This document shows, in pieces, positions 1 to 12,200 of a DNA stretch of 64,000 nucleotides. The notes under the pieces were generated by a model that was not told the DNA's origin, did not search any database, and was given only the letters and a program-made list of their open reading frames with translations. A program made the position numbers and the translations under genes. The DNA comes from Spongilla lacustris (Eukaryota > Porifera > Demospongiae > Spongillida > Spongillidae), in assembly GCA_949361645.1 (NCBI GenBank), contig OX442416.1, positions 17,860,993-17,924,992 of the forward strand, given 5' to 3'. Each line of letters starts with the position of its first letter. Positions within the stretch are counted from its first letter, which is position 1.

Positions 1-1847
1 CTGAATTCTTTTCCCCTTTCCAGCTGGGGGTGGCATGCCCTTCAGGAGCAGAAAAAATCATTCATGGCCTGAGAAGTTGTGTGGATGATCATTGGCTTGA
101 TGGAGATTTTGCTGTTATGAAAATTGACTTATGTAACGCATTTAATCTGGTGTCTAGACAGGCAGTGCTGAATGCTGTTAATCTCCATTTCCCAGAACTG
201 TTGTCATGGTCTACTTGGTGTTATGGGCAATACCCTGTACTATGGCACACTCTAGGTTCCATTACATCTGAGTCTGGTGTCCAGCAGGGAGATCCCTTGG
301 GCCCTCTGCTTTTCTGTATGGTTTTGCATCAAGTAGTTTGTGCCATTGCTACTGACGGTGAGTGTGCCTCTCTGTTGTTTCATAGGTGGTATATAGATGA
401 TGGTGTTGTGGCTGGTCCCATCTCTGCTGTTTTACGTGTGCTTTCTATCATAAAAGACTTGGGACCTCCTCTCGGTCTTCATATCAATTTGTCCAAATGT
501 GAATTATTCAGCGTCAATGACCTAAGTAGGTTCCCAGATGAAATGAGAAAATCCAATGTGCCTCATTTCGAAATACTTGGGGCTCCAATAGGAGATTTTT
601 TGTTTTGTGCCAAGTATATTGCTCAAAAGCGTACAGACGCTTCCATGTTGCTCCAGCACTTAGCTCAGGTAGGTTCTTCAGATCCTCATATAGCTATGCT
701 TCTACTCCGTCAATGTGGAGGGTTTTGTAGGCTGATACATCTGGCCAGAACTATCCCACCTTCTTTAGCTGGTGATGCCCTCAGTCTGTTTGATGATGAG
801 GTGCGGCAGTGTTTTGCAGAGTGCACTGCAGTAGACACTCCTGACTTCACATGGCAGCAGGCACAACTTAGTCTAAGTCGGGGTGGTCTAGGCTTGCGTC
901 GTGTCTCCTACCACTCTCCTGCTGCATATTTAGCCTCAGCTGTCAATTCAGGCTTATCTTATGAGGTTTGTAGGTACTTGCACCACTCTATAGACCTTTA
1001 TAACAACCTTGTTGATCCACTTGATTCACTTACTCCTGATTCTATTGACAACAGCTGTTCCACATTCACTCAGAAGTTCCTGTCAAACAAAATTGAGGAT
1101 TGTCAGTTCAAGACACTTTTTGATAACTCCACTCCAATCGACAGGGCTCGTCTATTATCGATTTCATCACCCCATGCCTCAGCTTGGCTATCTGTTACTC
1201 CATCCCCTAGCATGGGCCTTCACTTGGAGCCTTCCGAGTTCCAGGTGGCGATAAAATGGTGGCTCGGTATCCCAGTTGCTCAAGGTCAAAGTTGCTCTCA
1301 ATGTAAAGCTGCCTTGGATGGTTATGGCCATCATGCTCTGTGTTGCAAGTTGGGGGGTGATGTTGTCTCCCGTCATAACAGGTTGAGAGACATCTTCAAT
1401 GATTTTTGTCACTCCGCGTGTCTTGCTCCACAACTAGAGATGGGTGGATGGTCTAGGGATCGTACTCGTCCAGCTGATGTTCTTGTTCCAAACTGGGTCC
1501 TGGGTAAGCCAGCAGCTTTTGACCTGTCTGTCACATCAACGCTAAATGCACAAATTTTTCAAGAAGCGTGTGTGACTGCAGGTTCAGCTGCCTTGGCTGC
1601 CCAGATCCGCAAGCATCGAGTAAATGATGAAAGGTGCAGGGAACTAGGCTGGGCATGTATCCCTCTTGTGGTGGAGACGTATGGATGTTGGGGTACTGAG
1701 GCTATACAAGCACTATCAAGGCTTGCCACCCGTTTGTCCACTAGGCAGGGACGTCCCAAGTCACTTGTGAGCAATGAGATCTTTGGAAGATTCAGTTTGG
1801 CCCTTGTAAGAGCAAATTCCCGAGCCATCCTATCCCGCTCTCTGTAA
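1..1847 (+). CDS. Non-LTR retrotransposon polyprotein, 3' part (reverse transcriptase plus restriction-like endonuclease)
   Basis: The frame is open to the window edge, so the N-terminus is missing; numbering here starts at base 30. Reverse transcriptase motifs are clear: KIDLCNAF with D33, QQGDPLGPLL, and the YIDD catalytic box at 121-124. Downstream is a cysteine/histidine knuckle (C422, C425, H434/H435, C438/C439), then RHN at 448-450, and a P-A-D483 followed 15 residues later by D498. This order (RT, CCHC-type knuckle, PD..D nuclease) is the known architecture of non-LTR elements with a restriction-like endonuclease such as the R2, R4/Dong, NeSL and CRE groups. The frame runs intact to its stop, followed by a short 3' tail and an AAT repeat. 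An APE-type nuclease element is unlikely because that domain would lie N-terminal. The exact clade is not settled by eye. Confidence 0.88.
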   Translation, partial: EFFSPFQLGVACPSGAEKIIHGLRSCVDDHWLDGDFAVMKIDLCNAFNLVSRQAVLNAVNLHFPELLSWSTWCYGQYPVLWHTLGSITSESGVQQGDPLGPLLFCMVLHQVVCAIATDGECASLLFHRWYIDDGVVAGPISAVLRVLSIIKDLGPPLGLHINLSKCELFSVNDLSRFPDEMRKSNVPHFEILGAPIGDFLFCAKYIAQKRTDASMLLQHLAQVGSSDPHIAMLLLRQCGGFCRLIHLARTIPPSLAGDALSLFDDEVRQCFAECTAVDTPDFTWQQAQLSLSRGGLGLRRVSYHSPAAYLASAVNSGLSYEVCRYLHHSIDLYNNLVDPLDSLTPDSIDNSCSTFTQKFLSNKIEDCQFKTLFDNSTPIDRARLLSISSPHASAWLSVTPSPSMGLHLEPSEFQVAIKWWLGIPVAQGQSCSQCKAALDGYGHHALCCKLGGDVVSRHNRLRDIFNDFCHSACLAPQLEMGGWSRDRTRPADVLVPNWVLGKPAAFDLSVTSTLNAQIFQEACVTAGSAALAAQIRKHRVNDERCRELGWACIPLVVETYGCWGTEAIQALSRLATRLSTRQGRPKSLVSNEIFGRFSLALVRANSRAILSRSL

Positions 1848-1923
1848 ACTGTTCGTGTTAGGTAAAGTACAGTAGGTAGTAGCATATTATATTTAATAAT
1901 AATTTCCATTCGTGTATTCTCAA

Positions 1924-1957
1924 TAATAATAATAATCAATAATAATAATAATGCAGT

Positions 1958-2005
<48 letters not shown>

Positions 2006-2025
2006 TAATAATAATAATAATAAAA
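1924..2025. repeat. AAT/TAA microsatellite at the retrotransposon 3' end
   Basis: An interrupted run of AAT triplets begins about 75 bases after the retrotransposon stop codon. It may be the element's own 3' tail or its target site; Dong-type R4 elements are known to sit in TAA repeats. Confidence 0.9.
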
Positions 2026-3869
2026 TTCAGATTCACAATCAGACCGATTTATAGTAAATTATAAATGTGTTTATGTGTTTTATATAATTATGACATTAAT
2101 CAATAAAATTATAATTATAATTATTATATATATAATTATATATTTAATTACATGTATGTTTGCTCAGGCTTGTATTGAAGCATTAATTTTTTTTTGTCTC
2201 GCCTTCTAAAACCATTACAAGTTTTTTTCTCTAGCCTGTCTCGAAAACTAGCATTGTTTTTCAGTTTTTGTGTGTGTCTTACTATTTTATCCTGTCAGTT
2301 CTTGCTTGGTTTTATTAGACAGCCTAGCTAAAGTTCTGTTAATTCTGGTTTTAACCTTTCCATCTACAAATCCAAGTTTGGCGTTTTGGGATCTTCTTAG
2401 TTGGTGGTCTGCCAATCCAAGAGTCTTCTCTGCACTAGCAGGTCCATGCACCATCAATATATTCTCCCATTTGTTTCTCCTAATAACTTCTATTGTGCTA
2501 GTTATAAGCTGCAACAAAATATCACCAAGGTATTCTTTATCGGGAAGGTGGACTGAGTGCAGTATACTTCTCAGGCTACTTAGCACCTCATCTGACGTTT
2601 CATCAATAGGCATGTACCAAATACATCACTTCTTGACTCCAATATTTGCATAGAAGAATTCTTGAACATGCAAAGATTTTTTTCAAACATAATTGAACAT
2701 GTGGAATGCTGTCAAGATTGGACAATTGTTGATTGCCATACAGATGTTGAATTTACCTATAAGACTTATTGCTTGCAATTGTAAGAAAAGATGGTCATAT
2801 TTGATATTTTTCTGTAGGGCTGACCGTAAACTGGTTGTATTATGACAGAATGCATTCGAATTCAAAGAAAGATTCTATCTTAAATGGTACAGCATGCATG
2901 CCTGATGAATGAAATACTATGTGAAACTGATTCCCCACATATCGGGCAATAAGTCATAATGCATATGTATATAGTGGGTACTGTTCAGCCTGGGAACGAG
3001 ACCCCTTTGAAAATAAGCTCTGGGAATCACCCAAGCCTAACCTCTATTTTATGCAAAGACAGGTTATCATAGGATGTGTTAATATCCACTCTGTTTATCT
3101 GTGCCTCTCTAATAATAAAGTGAGCTATATATAGAGATACTTTAAGATTGATCAATATGAAACCAAAAACACACTGCTCTCACTTGACGTGACTATTTCC
3201 ACTAAATTGGGCACTTCACAACACAGTGTTACTAATTTAAAGCTTTAGAGTAGCGATTTCGAAGTGTTTTGAGCCACAACGCACGCCCTATTGGATACGT
3301 ATACCCCCTTGGGAATCAGCGGGAAGTTATGGTTTTAAACATACAGGTTTAGTTAAACCCAAAGAGCAAACACCTCATCTCTTTGATCGCGCCTTTTAAT
3401 GCCAAAAGGAAATACACTAATAAACCCAAGTGACTATTTTTCTATGCGCCAACATCAACTCGATGCATTACGTCTAATTAAATTTGACAACAAAAAAACT
3501 TAGTAAGATGAGTACCTTCTGAGAGGTATCCAAAAGTAACCCAAAATACTATTTCACTGGCGTGAGCTGTCTTCCGATCTGTCACTATGCAATACCTGAA
3601 TTCAAATTTTCGGTCACAATTTTTGTCATGTAATAAGGTCACCTGTTTTACGTGCGATATTAAAGTGCCTATCTATACCGGTTGGCGCGGGTGTGTGTTA
3701 CTAGCCTACTGTGGTATTGCCGCCACGTTACGTGGGCCAATGAACAGCAGTTGTTCTTTCACAATGGAGAGCAACTGCTGGACCTTACTCATGTCTTACT
3801 CAAAGTTTGTTTTGGTGCTGTTAGCTACTAATGTGGTATACTCTTCCATATCAATCCCATTCCCAACCC
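2026..3869. other. AT-rich spacer without a recognised gene
   Basis: Mostly AT-rich DNA with oligo-T runs. I see no exon chain or RNA gene apart from the weak minus-strand frame at 2287-2613 and an unspecific frame at 3587-4108 that runs into the minisatellite. Confidence 0.5.
2287..2613 (-). CDS. Unrecognised 108-codon open frame, possibly an exon or transposon remnant
   Basis: The translation is well mixed rather than low-complexity and has helical stretches (for example DEVLSSLRSILHSV and KTRINRTLARLSNKTKQEL), unlike neighbouring AT-rich noise. No family is recognised. It begins with a methionine and lies between a retrotransposon end and a minisatellite, so a remnant of a mobile element or an isolated exon is as likely as a small gene. 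No partner exons were identified. Confidence 0.2.
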   Translation of the reverse strand: MPIDETSDEVLSSLRSILHSVHLPDKEYLGDILLQLITSTIEVIRRNKWENILMVHGPASAEKTLGLADHQLRRSQNAKLGFVDGKVKTRINRTLARLSNKTKQELTG

Positions 3870-4048
3870 TAGAACCAGCCTCATCTCAGCCACCTGTACC
3901 AGCCTCATCTCAGCTACAAGTACCAGTCTCATCTCAGACACCAGTCACAGCCTCATCTCAGACACCAGTCACAGCCTCATCTCAGACACCAGTCACTGCC
4001 TCATCTCAGCCATGGCCACCTGTACCAGCCTCATCTCAGCTACCATGC
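3870..4048. repeat. 24-bp minisatellite, left block
   Basis: Tandem units built on CCACCTGTACCAGCCTCATC followed by TCAG, with sequence drift (CAGTCACAG variants). The same unit resumes at 4410 beyond a G/C-tract insertion, so this is one array split in two. Confidence 0.9.
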
Positions 4049-4055
4049 CAGGGCC

Positions 4056-4403
4056 CAGGGGCAGATCCAGGATTTCAGAAAGGGGGGGGGGGGGGGGGGG
4101 GGGGATGAAAACTGGGGTGTTGTCCACTTTAGGTCGATTCAACCAGTGTGTGTGTGTGGGGGGGGGGGGGGGTGTCCGCTTTAGGCCAATTCAACCAGTG
4201 GGGAGGAGGGGGTGCTGTCCACTAACAGCTCTCTCTATGTTTAAAAAGGGGGAGGGTGCCCTCTACTTACATGGTTATATTGGAAACCACATTGCTTCCT
4301 GTATGCTTTAAGCTTACACTAGATTAATAAATAGGGATGCATCTAAAAATAAATAAATTTTCAGACCAAAGTTGGGATTGCAACCCCCCCCCCCCCCCCC
4401 CCC
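4056..4403. mobile_element. Degenerate MITE-like insertion with G tract left and C tract right, inside the minisatellite
   Basis: It starts with CAGGGGCAGATCCAGGATTT, closely resembling the terminal repeat of the better-preserved element at 39254-39465, and then runs into a G tract (4082-4104). The interior repeats a 'GTCCACTTTAGG...TTCAACCAGTG' block. The right side ends in a C tract and the matching inverted terminus is lost. The minisatellite continues on both sides, which marks the boundaries. No coding capacity. Confidence 0.55.
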
Positions 4404-4409
4404 TTGATC

Positions 4410-4722
4410 TCAGCCACCTGTACCAGCCTCATATCTCAGCCACCTGTACCAGAGTACCAGCCTCATCTCAGCCACCTGTACCAGAGTACCAGTCTCATCT
4501 CAGTCACCTATACCAGCCTCATCTCAGCCACCTATACCAGCCTCATCTCAGCCACCTATACCAGCCTCATCTCAGCCACCTATACCAGCCTCATCTCAGC
4601 CACCTGTACCAGCCTCATCTCAGCCACCTGTACCAGCCTCATCTCAGCCACCAGTACTAGCCTCACATCTCAGCCACCTGTACCAACCTCATCTCAGCCA
4701 CCTGTACCAGCCTCATCACAGT
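4410..4722. repeat. 24-bp minisatellite, right block
   Basis: About thirteen units of the same 24-bp repeat as at 3870-4048, with CCACCTATACC and CCACCTGTACC variants. Because 24 is a multiple of 3, open frames here are repeat artefacts. Confidence 0.9.
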
Positions 4723-4739
4723 AACTAACTTGTTCAGTT

Positions 4740-6213
4740 GCATTGATCACAAAATTTGAGTGGGTGCAGCATCATTGTGGCCAAATACTAAATACTGAGT
4801 GTAAATTAGCTGGAATCTCTGTGCTTGGTATGAACGCCTTGATTTCTTATCCCTAGGTGCCACAAGTAAGCGACCACTCACCCTGCATTGCTCCTGACCT
4901 TTGTTTATATGATAATGCTCCATTCGAACCGCACGTATTATTCATAAAATACACACGCCGCGTAGAGTGGTAAAAAAAATGTGGCTGGTTCTAATTTTTG
5001 TAAATATGCTTCTTGATCTGCCTTGTTGATGTTGTAACTTGCTGACCTAAATCCTATTGTCGCTGTCTTTGCTACACACGATCAAAGTACCCCCTCTCAG
5101 TTACCGCCTCTATCACATGGACGTATAAAAACGATGCGCGGCTATTCGAGTATTATTGTAGGTCGTGCGCGCTGATAATTTTATTTAGTGCGATGGTAGG
5201 GGGGTACGAAAGATCAAATTCTCTCGAAGGTATGACTTGAACAAATCATGAAATGTGGGTCACAAAAAGTACGATTTATAATGAGCTCTTTAGAAAGGTA
5301 AATTATTTTGCACCATTCAAAAGGCATACCGTATTAGCCAATTATCTGAATTGAAACAGCAGTGCGCTACTACTAATGCTAGTAATGCAGTTATTAACTT
5401 ATTAGTGAAAGATCTTTTTTGACCGCTCGTCGCCAGAAAACGGGGCTTCGTTCAAGCATGAACAAATTAGATTAGCTACTACAGCTAATATTGGCCTGGA
5501 CCAAGGTGCCTCTCGGTGAGTTCGCCTCTGTAGAAATCGAAAGCGACATTTTGGTATTAAAGCCTTACTATAGGATCGATATTATTGTGATTTGGTGTGT
5601 ATATGTGCGTTTCTATGAATAACTTCCAATGTAGGGAGGTGCGAAGAATATATAAATCTTAATTGCTGACATATGCCGGAGTATTACTGATATCTGCCCC
5701 CCCCCCCCCCCCCCCCCCCACTTTATATTACCCTCCGCGGGCCCTGCGAGACCAAGATACACGATTCGATGGGGATGAATGTTAGGGAACGAGGAGAAAA
5801 AGCATTCGTATATATGGATATGCGGTAAGATCAACAGCGCTGTGGTCGTGTGACGGTGTTGCGGTGTTTACTGAAGACAATGACGGCCGGACGTAAGTTT
5901 TTTCTTAGCGATAAATTTGGCACGAATAACATTCCATAGTATGCATGTCACAATTATCGCCGTATATGGGTACAATTATCACCCATTACTAGCAACCGCA
6001 ATCCGGATCGATCCGGATTGAGGGTGCGTCCATGCACACTAGCTATTACTTTTCAGCCCTACCTTTCCTACGCCTCTGGTCACGAGTCCTTTCAGACACG
6101 AATAACAGTATGGCTCAAATGGTATTTCGTAGTTACTGAAGCCTAAGTAACTACCAAATTATACAAGTTATATAGCTAGCTTCGAGACCCGTGACGATTT
6201 ATTAATCATCGAT
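4740..6213. other. Upstream region of the large MYND/OAS gene
   Basis: No complete gene is seen. A C tract lies at 5698-5719. A candidate first exon sits at 5880-5892: ATG, three further codons and one base, then the strong donor GTAAGT. An AG at 6174-6175 would join it in phase to the large frame, adding about 17 residues ahead of the methionine at 6214. The acceptor has a weak pyrimidine tract, so this is only a possible alternative start. Confidence 0.3.
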
Positions 6214-9200
6214 ATGGCTGCATGCGTGGTAAGTGCTCAAGACGACGAAGTTGACGATAACTGTGAACGACGTACGCACGAAAGGAAAGTCGCCACCCAC
6301 CTATCCGTCCCGGAGCAGAATTGGAAGCAGCTGAATAAGGCACTGAATGCAGCAGCGTCTCAAGCAGAGAAAGAGAAAGTGTTTCGCGTGTATCTTGACA
6401 ACATTTTCGACGAGAACATGGGTGAATTCATACACAGTTCTGAAGGAGAGCGTCAGAAGAGGGAAGCTTCCCGTAACCAGGATTCTGTGGTACTGTCCGC
6501 TTTAGCGAACAAGCATGGATGCATGTACATCGTGGTGGAGCACTTGCAGACACAGTTAGACAAGATGCAGCCAGGCTCAGGGCTCCGAATGCAACCACTG
6601 GATGAAATCATGTGTGCCAATAGCACTCCAACTATCAAGAATGGTGTCGCTGTGTGTGAAAAGAGAGGGACGATGGTCTGTTCAGGGTGCCGCCTGGTGA
6701 AATATTGCTCTCAGAGATGTCAGAAGGAGCATTGGCCAGCACATAAGGTTGATTGCAAGTCTATGTATGCTAAAATGGCCTGGCTGGAGGGCAGTGAGTA
6801 CGATATGACTGCAGAGGATGCCAATGCAGAACGAATGCCCCTGATTGTGGATAGAAGATTCAATTCAAAGGCGATCCAGTTTCCATCAAGTGCCGCAAGC
6901 CTCCCAATGCCATGCAGTGCATGCTTAGCTGAGAGTGGGGACCTGAGTGACATAGTGCATATGATCCTGAGTGTTCCAGATGGATATGAGGGTGAGGTCA
7001 CTCTGCATCTCAACCATGCATCACCTAATGCAGCATTCTGCAACCTGCTGTCACTGCTAGCCATGGGCACCCTGGGAGAGCTGAGTTGCGACATGCTGAT
7101 ACAATTGTGGTATTCAGTCGCTATGACTGCCGAACAAATGCAAATAATCTCTGAAATATGCACAAAGCTTATTAAGGATTCTGAGGGAAAGGTGATGAAA
7201 GGTCTGTACTGTGCATCTTTGCCCGAACTGCCACAAGTGACGCTAACAATTGACCTCGAGTCAAAGCATTGGTTCAAGATGGTCACCGAGAATCTTACTG
7301 GGCAATCACCACGGCACATCGGAAAGTGCATGGAAGATCGGCGCAAGCACTTGTTCAGCCCTCAAGGCAAACAGCATGCTGTTGAGATGCTCACTGCACT
7401 GTCCTCTCACCAGAGAGTCTCATGGGACAACTTCGCACAGCTGGGCATGCTCCTCCCTCTAGGAGCATACAATGCGCACCACAATGTGCAGAACCCATTC
7501 CTGTTCAATGTTAATCATTGCTGGAGGCCAGAAAGTCAGCTTGATCCTCTACAGTGCTGGTCGAGGACTGAGATAATTGCAGCAGGGGAGGAGTGTCAGG
7601 TACCCAGCAATGATATTTACGGTGCATTGTTCTTCCTTATTCGGCGCAAGCTCTCTGAATGCATCCAGAAGCTAAGCAAGCAGAGGTTTCACGTCATTGT
7701 CACCTGCTGTGAGCCAAATGCCCTCGTGCATCGACTCCAACAGACCAAGACAGCAATGCACTATATCTCAGGGGTGGATGCTACACAACTACAGTTTACA
7801 CATTCAGGCAATCAGGAACTCTCTGCCCTCAGAACTGGGCCTCTGAAGGAGACCATTCAGGGTGCAGGCCTACCATCTAAAGGATGCCAGGTAAAGAGTG
7901 ATCTTGTGGCTTGTGCTGCCTTGATTCATGGATGTGCTGCACCATCCAATCCAGGTAAGGACGTTTCTGCAGCTGACACAACATCACCACCCACACAACA
8001 ACAACCCGATGAGGCACGCAGTGAGTGGAGAAGGTTCGTAGAGATTCGAGCAAGCCTTGATCCTCCTGATATCCTTGCTGTCTGCTATCTCGCCCAGCTT
8101 GGTGAGATGAAGTGGATGGAGAAAGGTGTGGAGTTGTTGATTCCTGAATGCCTCGCCCTCTATGGCTGGAGTCAGCTGTGTTGGTTTACTTCTGAGAATG
8201 CACTGATTGCCTTATCACATCTGCAACAAGCAAAAGACATGAAGAATGCTAACGGGCTCCTTTTCTGGGGTTTGGCTATGGACAGTGCATACAGAAATGC
8301 CACTGACACTCGCTCGGAAGCATGGACCTGCTACTATGAGTCTGCATGCCTCGGAAATCATGCTGCCATGTTTAATATCGCACATGTCTTGGCAGCTCGT
8401 GGAGATCTCAAACAGGCAGTTGTGTGGTGGAAAAAGGCAGGGTTGCATGGGCCTTCATTGTTTGAGCTGTATCGCTGTTACCGTCATGGGCATGGCTGCA
8501 CACAAGATGTCCTGAAAGCAAGAAGGTACTTGCTGCAGGCTGCTGATAAAGGCTATGGCCCTGCATGTACTACCTTGAGTGAGTGGTATTGTACTGGCTG
8601 GGAGAATGTGCTCCGTAAGAACCCAGATAAACAAGCACATTGGCACAAGCAGGCCATCCTCTCATCAGAGAAGCATCCTCTGCTTATCTATACACACCAC
8701 TTGCGGAACTTACTTGGGACAACAAATGCCACTCCAGCCTGGTGGAAGTCTCTAAGAGTAATGTTTGAATTGGTGCCACTCAGTAGTGGAGGAACCATGT
8801 CTGAGGTTGCAGTGAGTGCTAAAGCAGATAACACATTTGACACATTCAAGTTTGCTTTAGAGGGAGCAGAGAGATTTATGTTGGAAATGAATCTAACACC
8901 ATCTAATGCAGGATGCAAATGTGACTTTGGCTCAACTCCACCGCATCATTCATTCCTTCAGAGAGCAGAGAGTCTGGGCCTAACATCAGATGAACGGCTG
9001 CAGCTTCAGGGCATTGTGCAGGAAATCACAAATGTTCTGACCAGCAGCAGAGTAATCGCCTCGGTGGAAGTATGTGGTTCATATGGGAAAGGCACTGCTG
9101 TAAGTGGTTGTGCTGACCTCGACATGGTGGCAATCACTGTGAAAAGCTTCGAGAGCGATATGTACCTGTCCTTGCAGCACCATGCAGCCACTCTACTGAA

Positions 9201-12200
9201 AGACAACCTCAAGGTGGAATTAAAATATAAGCCACTGGCTGTATCCTTCACATACAAGGATGTGGAGATTGATGTGGTACTAGCTAGTCCCAACATTGAG
9301 CCCATTTCACAGTGTTACCTTCCACCACGGCCACGCTACTTTCGTAGGCCCTCGTTATCTGTTCAAGAGTGTGCTTTCCTTCGTGCACAGCCCCCTCTAT
9401 TTGGTGCAGTTGTGCGGCTATTGAAGAAGTGGCGAGCAAGTGCAGAGAACTGGCCTCGTCGCTGCAAGCCACGTTCCTATTTACTGGAGCTCATTGCATT
9501 AGCAGCAGTTCAAAAATTGGATGCCTCGCAGATGACTGAAGAAACTGTCTGCAATGGCTTTGTCACTTCACTTGAGTTGCTATTGCAAGTTATCAGTGGT
9601 GATCTGAAGCTGTACTGGGTTGACAAATACCCTGAATATAGCATCGAGTTTGAGAACTATGATGGGCCAATCGTGATGGATCCCTTCGATCCCACGAACA
9701 ACGTTGCTGGGCTGCTTCAGATTCAGGATTGGCATCCCTTGAGCCACCTGGCTGCGCAGACCCTCATTTCAGTAAGAGATCGCAAACTCATGCAGAGAGT
9801 CATCCATATTACACCAACTGCTGAGCCAAGTATGCCTGCTTTCTCTCCCCAGTATAGGTTTTCGTGCTTAATTCTCAAGGCAGAGCAGTTTATGAGAGTT
9901 GGCAATCTGGAGGAAGCACTGGATGCCCTAGCAGCTGCATCCCGGATTGACAGCTCGAACATAAAACTGAAATACTTGTGGCACGACTGCATCACACAGT
10001 TGTTTTTCGAAGAATCTAAGGCAAAGCAATCACCAATAACAGAAGCTGAGTTGCTCTCAAGATTGAAAGATGCTGTTGTGGACTCAGAACGAGTATCGAG
10101 ATTCGGGGAGGAAGTGAAGAAAACGTTTGCCCGACCAGCAAAAGCACCCAATTTCGTCTCCAAGGACATCGGTGCATGCGAGGAGAGGGACATGCCATTC
10201 TCGACTTACATGCATTCAAGTGATGAGGTTGATAGCAACTCCTCAGAAGAGGAAGACATCCCACAGATGGTGACACTGTTTTCTGATCCCAGTGAAGATG
10301 AGCTCTACACTCCACTGATCACCAGTACATTCTGGAAATCATCTTTTCAGAATGGATCGTACCATGCATGGTTGGTGTTGCGACAACTGACTGACAAGAT
10401 GCCTTCGAAAGAGCAGCGAGATATGTACACTAGGGCTAGTCTGCAGTCTGTGTTGGCATATAATGCGCTTTGTGTGGGTAAAGATGTTATTGGCCTTGAC
10501 CGTATGGCAGCTTCCATCTTGGCAACAGCTCAAACTATAAAGGAGCCTAATTTACTTTATCTTGCTCTCACTGCTGCTAAGCGAGTGAAGAGAGAAGTTT
10601 CTTCAGAGACGCAGGTCTTACTTCACTGTGGCCTCAGTCTGCAAGATGCAGCCAGCATTGTCCTTGTGCAGACGCATGTGGCAATGCAGGCATGGGCCAA
10701 GGCTAAAGAAGCTCTGAAGCCTTATATGAAACGAGATGACTTCCGGAATCGAGCTGATGTTTGTTTTTTTATTGGGAGTAGCTTATACTGGACACAAGAT
10801 CATGAAGCAGCTATGTTGTGGTACAAACGAGGGATCACAGCAGATCCCAACTTCCGTATGAACCTTTTGGCACTCGGGTGTGCAATGATTCATGCAAAGT
10901 CCACAGTTGTAGCCAACCCAAAGAAAAAGTCGCACATCATGAAGACTGCAGAGAAGTACTTGTGGCAGTACATCAAGCAAGGGGTGCCAGAAGACAAAAA
11001 ACGTTGTGATGCGATGTACGAGTTGGCCAATGTGGCTATCTATTCATCGAATTTTCAGGAGGTAAATCGCAGATTGGAGATGGCTATTGAGGCAGATATC
11101 AGGCGCACTCAGATCTACAATGAACCCAGCAATACTGGTGCTAAGAAGTGTCTGCTGGTGGGTGGAACTGAAATGGAGCAGGTAGCGAAGATGACTGGAG
11201 GAATGCGAAAAGCCAATCCTGAGATGAATCTATTTTTTGACACTTTGCGAAAACTGCGTGAAAATCCACTCCTGATTACTGTTGATTGTGCAAAGCAACT
11301 GAAGAATGTGTCAGGTGTAAGTTTGCATACCAAGAAGAATTACTTCTCTCAGATAATAGCCACATCGTTTTGGAGTGGCGACAAATCAAAGTCCGAATTT
11401 GCTGCTAACATTCTAAAGAATCTGAGAGAAGATAGTGATGGCAGTGTTGAGAGGGAAGAAGATGTGAGCAAAGAGCAAAGGGAAAAGCCAAAGGGCATGC
11501 AGCAAATTGTGGTAGACTGTGAAGGAGATGGTGATTTTCTTTCTTTGGGGGAAGCACTCAGCAATGATCGTGTTGCCACCGGCACAGTGATTACAATGAA
11601 AGGAGGCATGTACAAGGAAAAGATACGTCTCTGCGTTGAGCACGAACACCTCACCATACAAGCAGAGAGCAGTAAAGAAAAGGTTATTATCCAGTCGTAT
11701 TATGGGATCCAAGTGGTGGCCAATCACGTGACCCTATCAGGGTTATCAGTAGACCTTTTGAGTCCAATGGGTTATGACGGTGTACACGAACTATGTGGTC
11801 ATGCCATCCATGTACGAGCTGGCACAGCTGTGGTGCTGGAAAACTGCAGTGCTACTAGCGCAACAGGTGCAGCGATCTGTGTAGGGGACAGGGTGTGCTC
11901 TGGTGAGATTGAGGTCACAATGGTGATGTGCAATGCAAGATCGAGTGTCGGCAATGCTATCATTTGCACAGGTTCACACACCCAACTGCAGCTGCAACAG
12001 TGCAATGCCAGTCACTCCAGGAACGGGCTGGAGGTGCGAATGGGAGCCACAGCTTTTGCGAGAAGTTCACAATTTTCTTGCAACAAGGATTCTGGCCTCT
12101 TAGTATGGCAGCATGCAAGTGCAAAGACTGTTATTGGGCCAGATAATGTCATGCAAGATAATCAAGGCTCAGGAGCCATACTGGAAGCACGGGGCATCAT

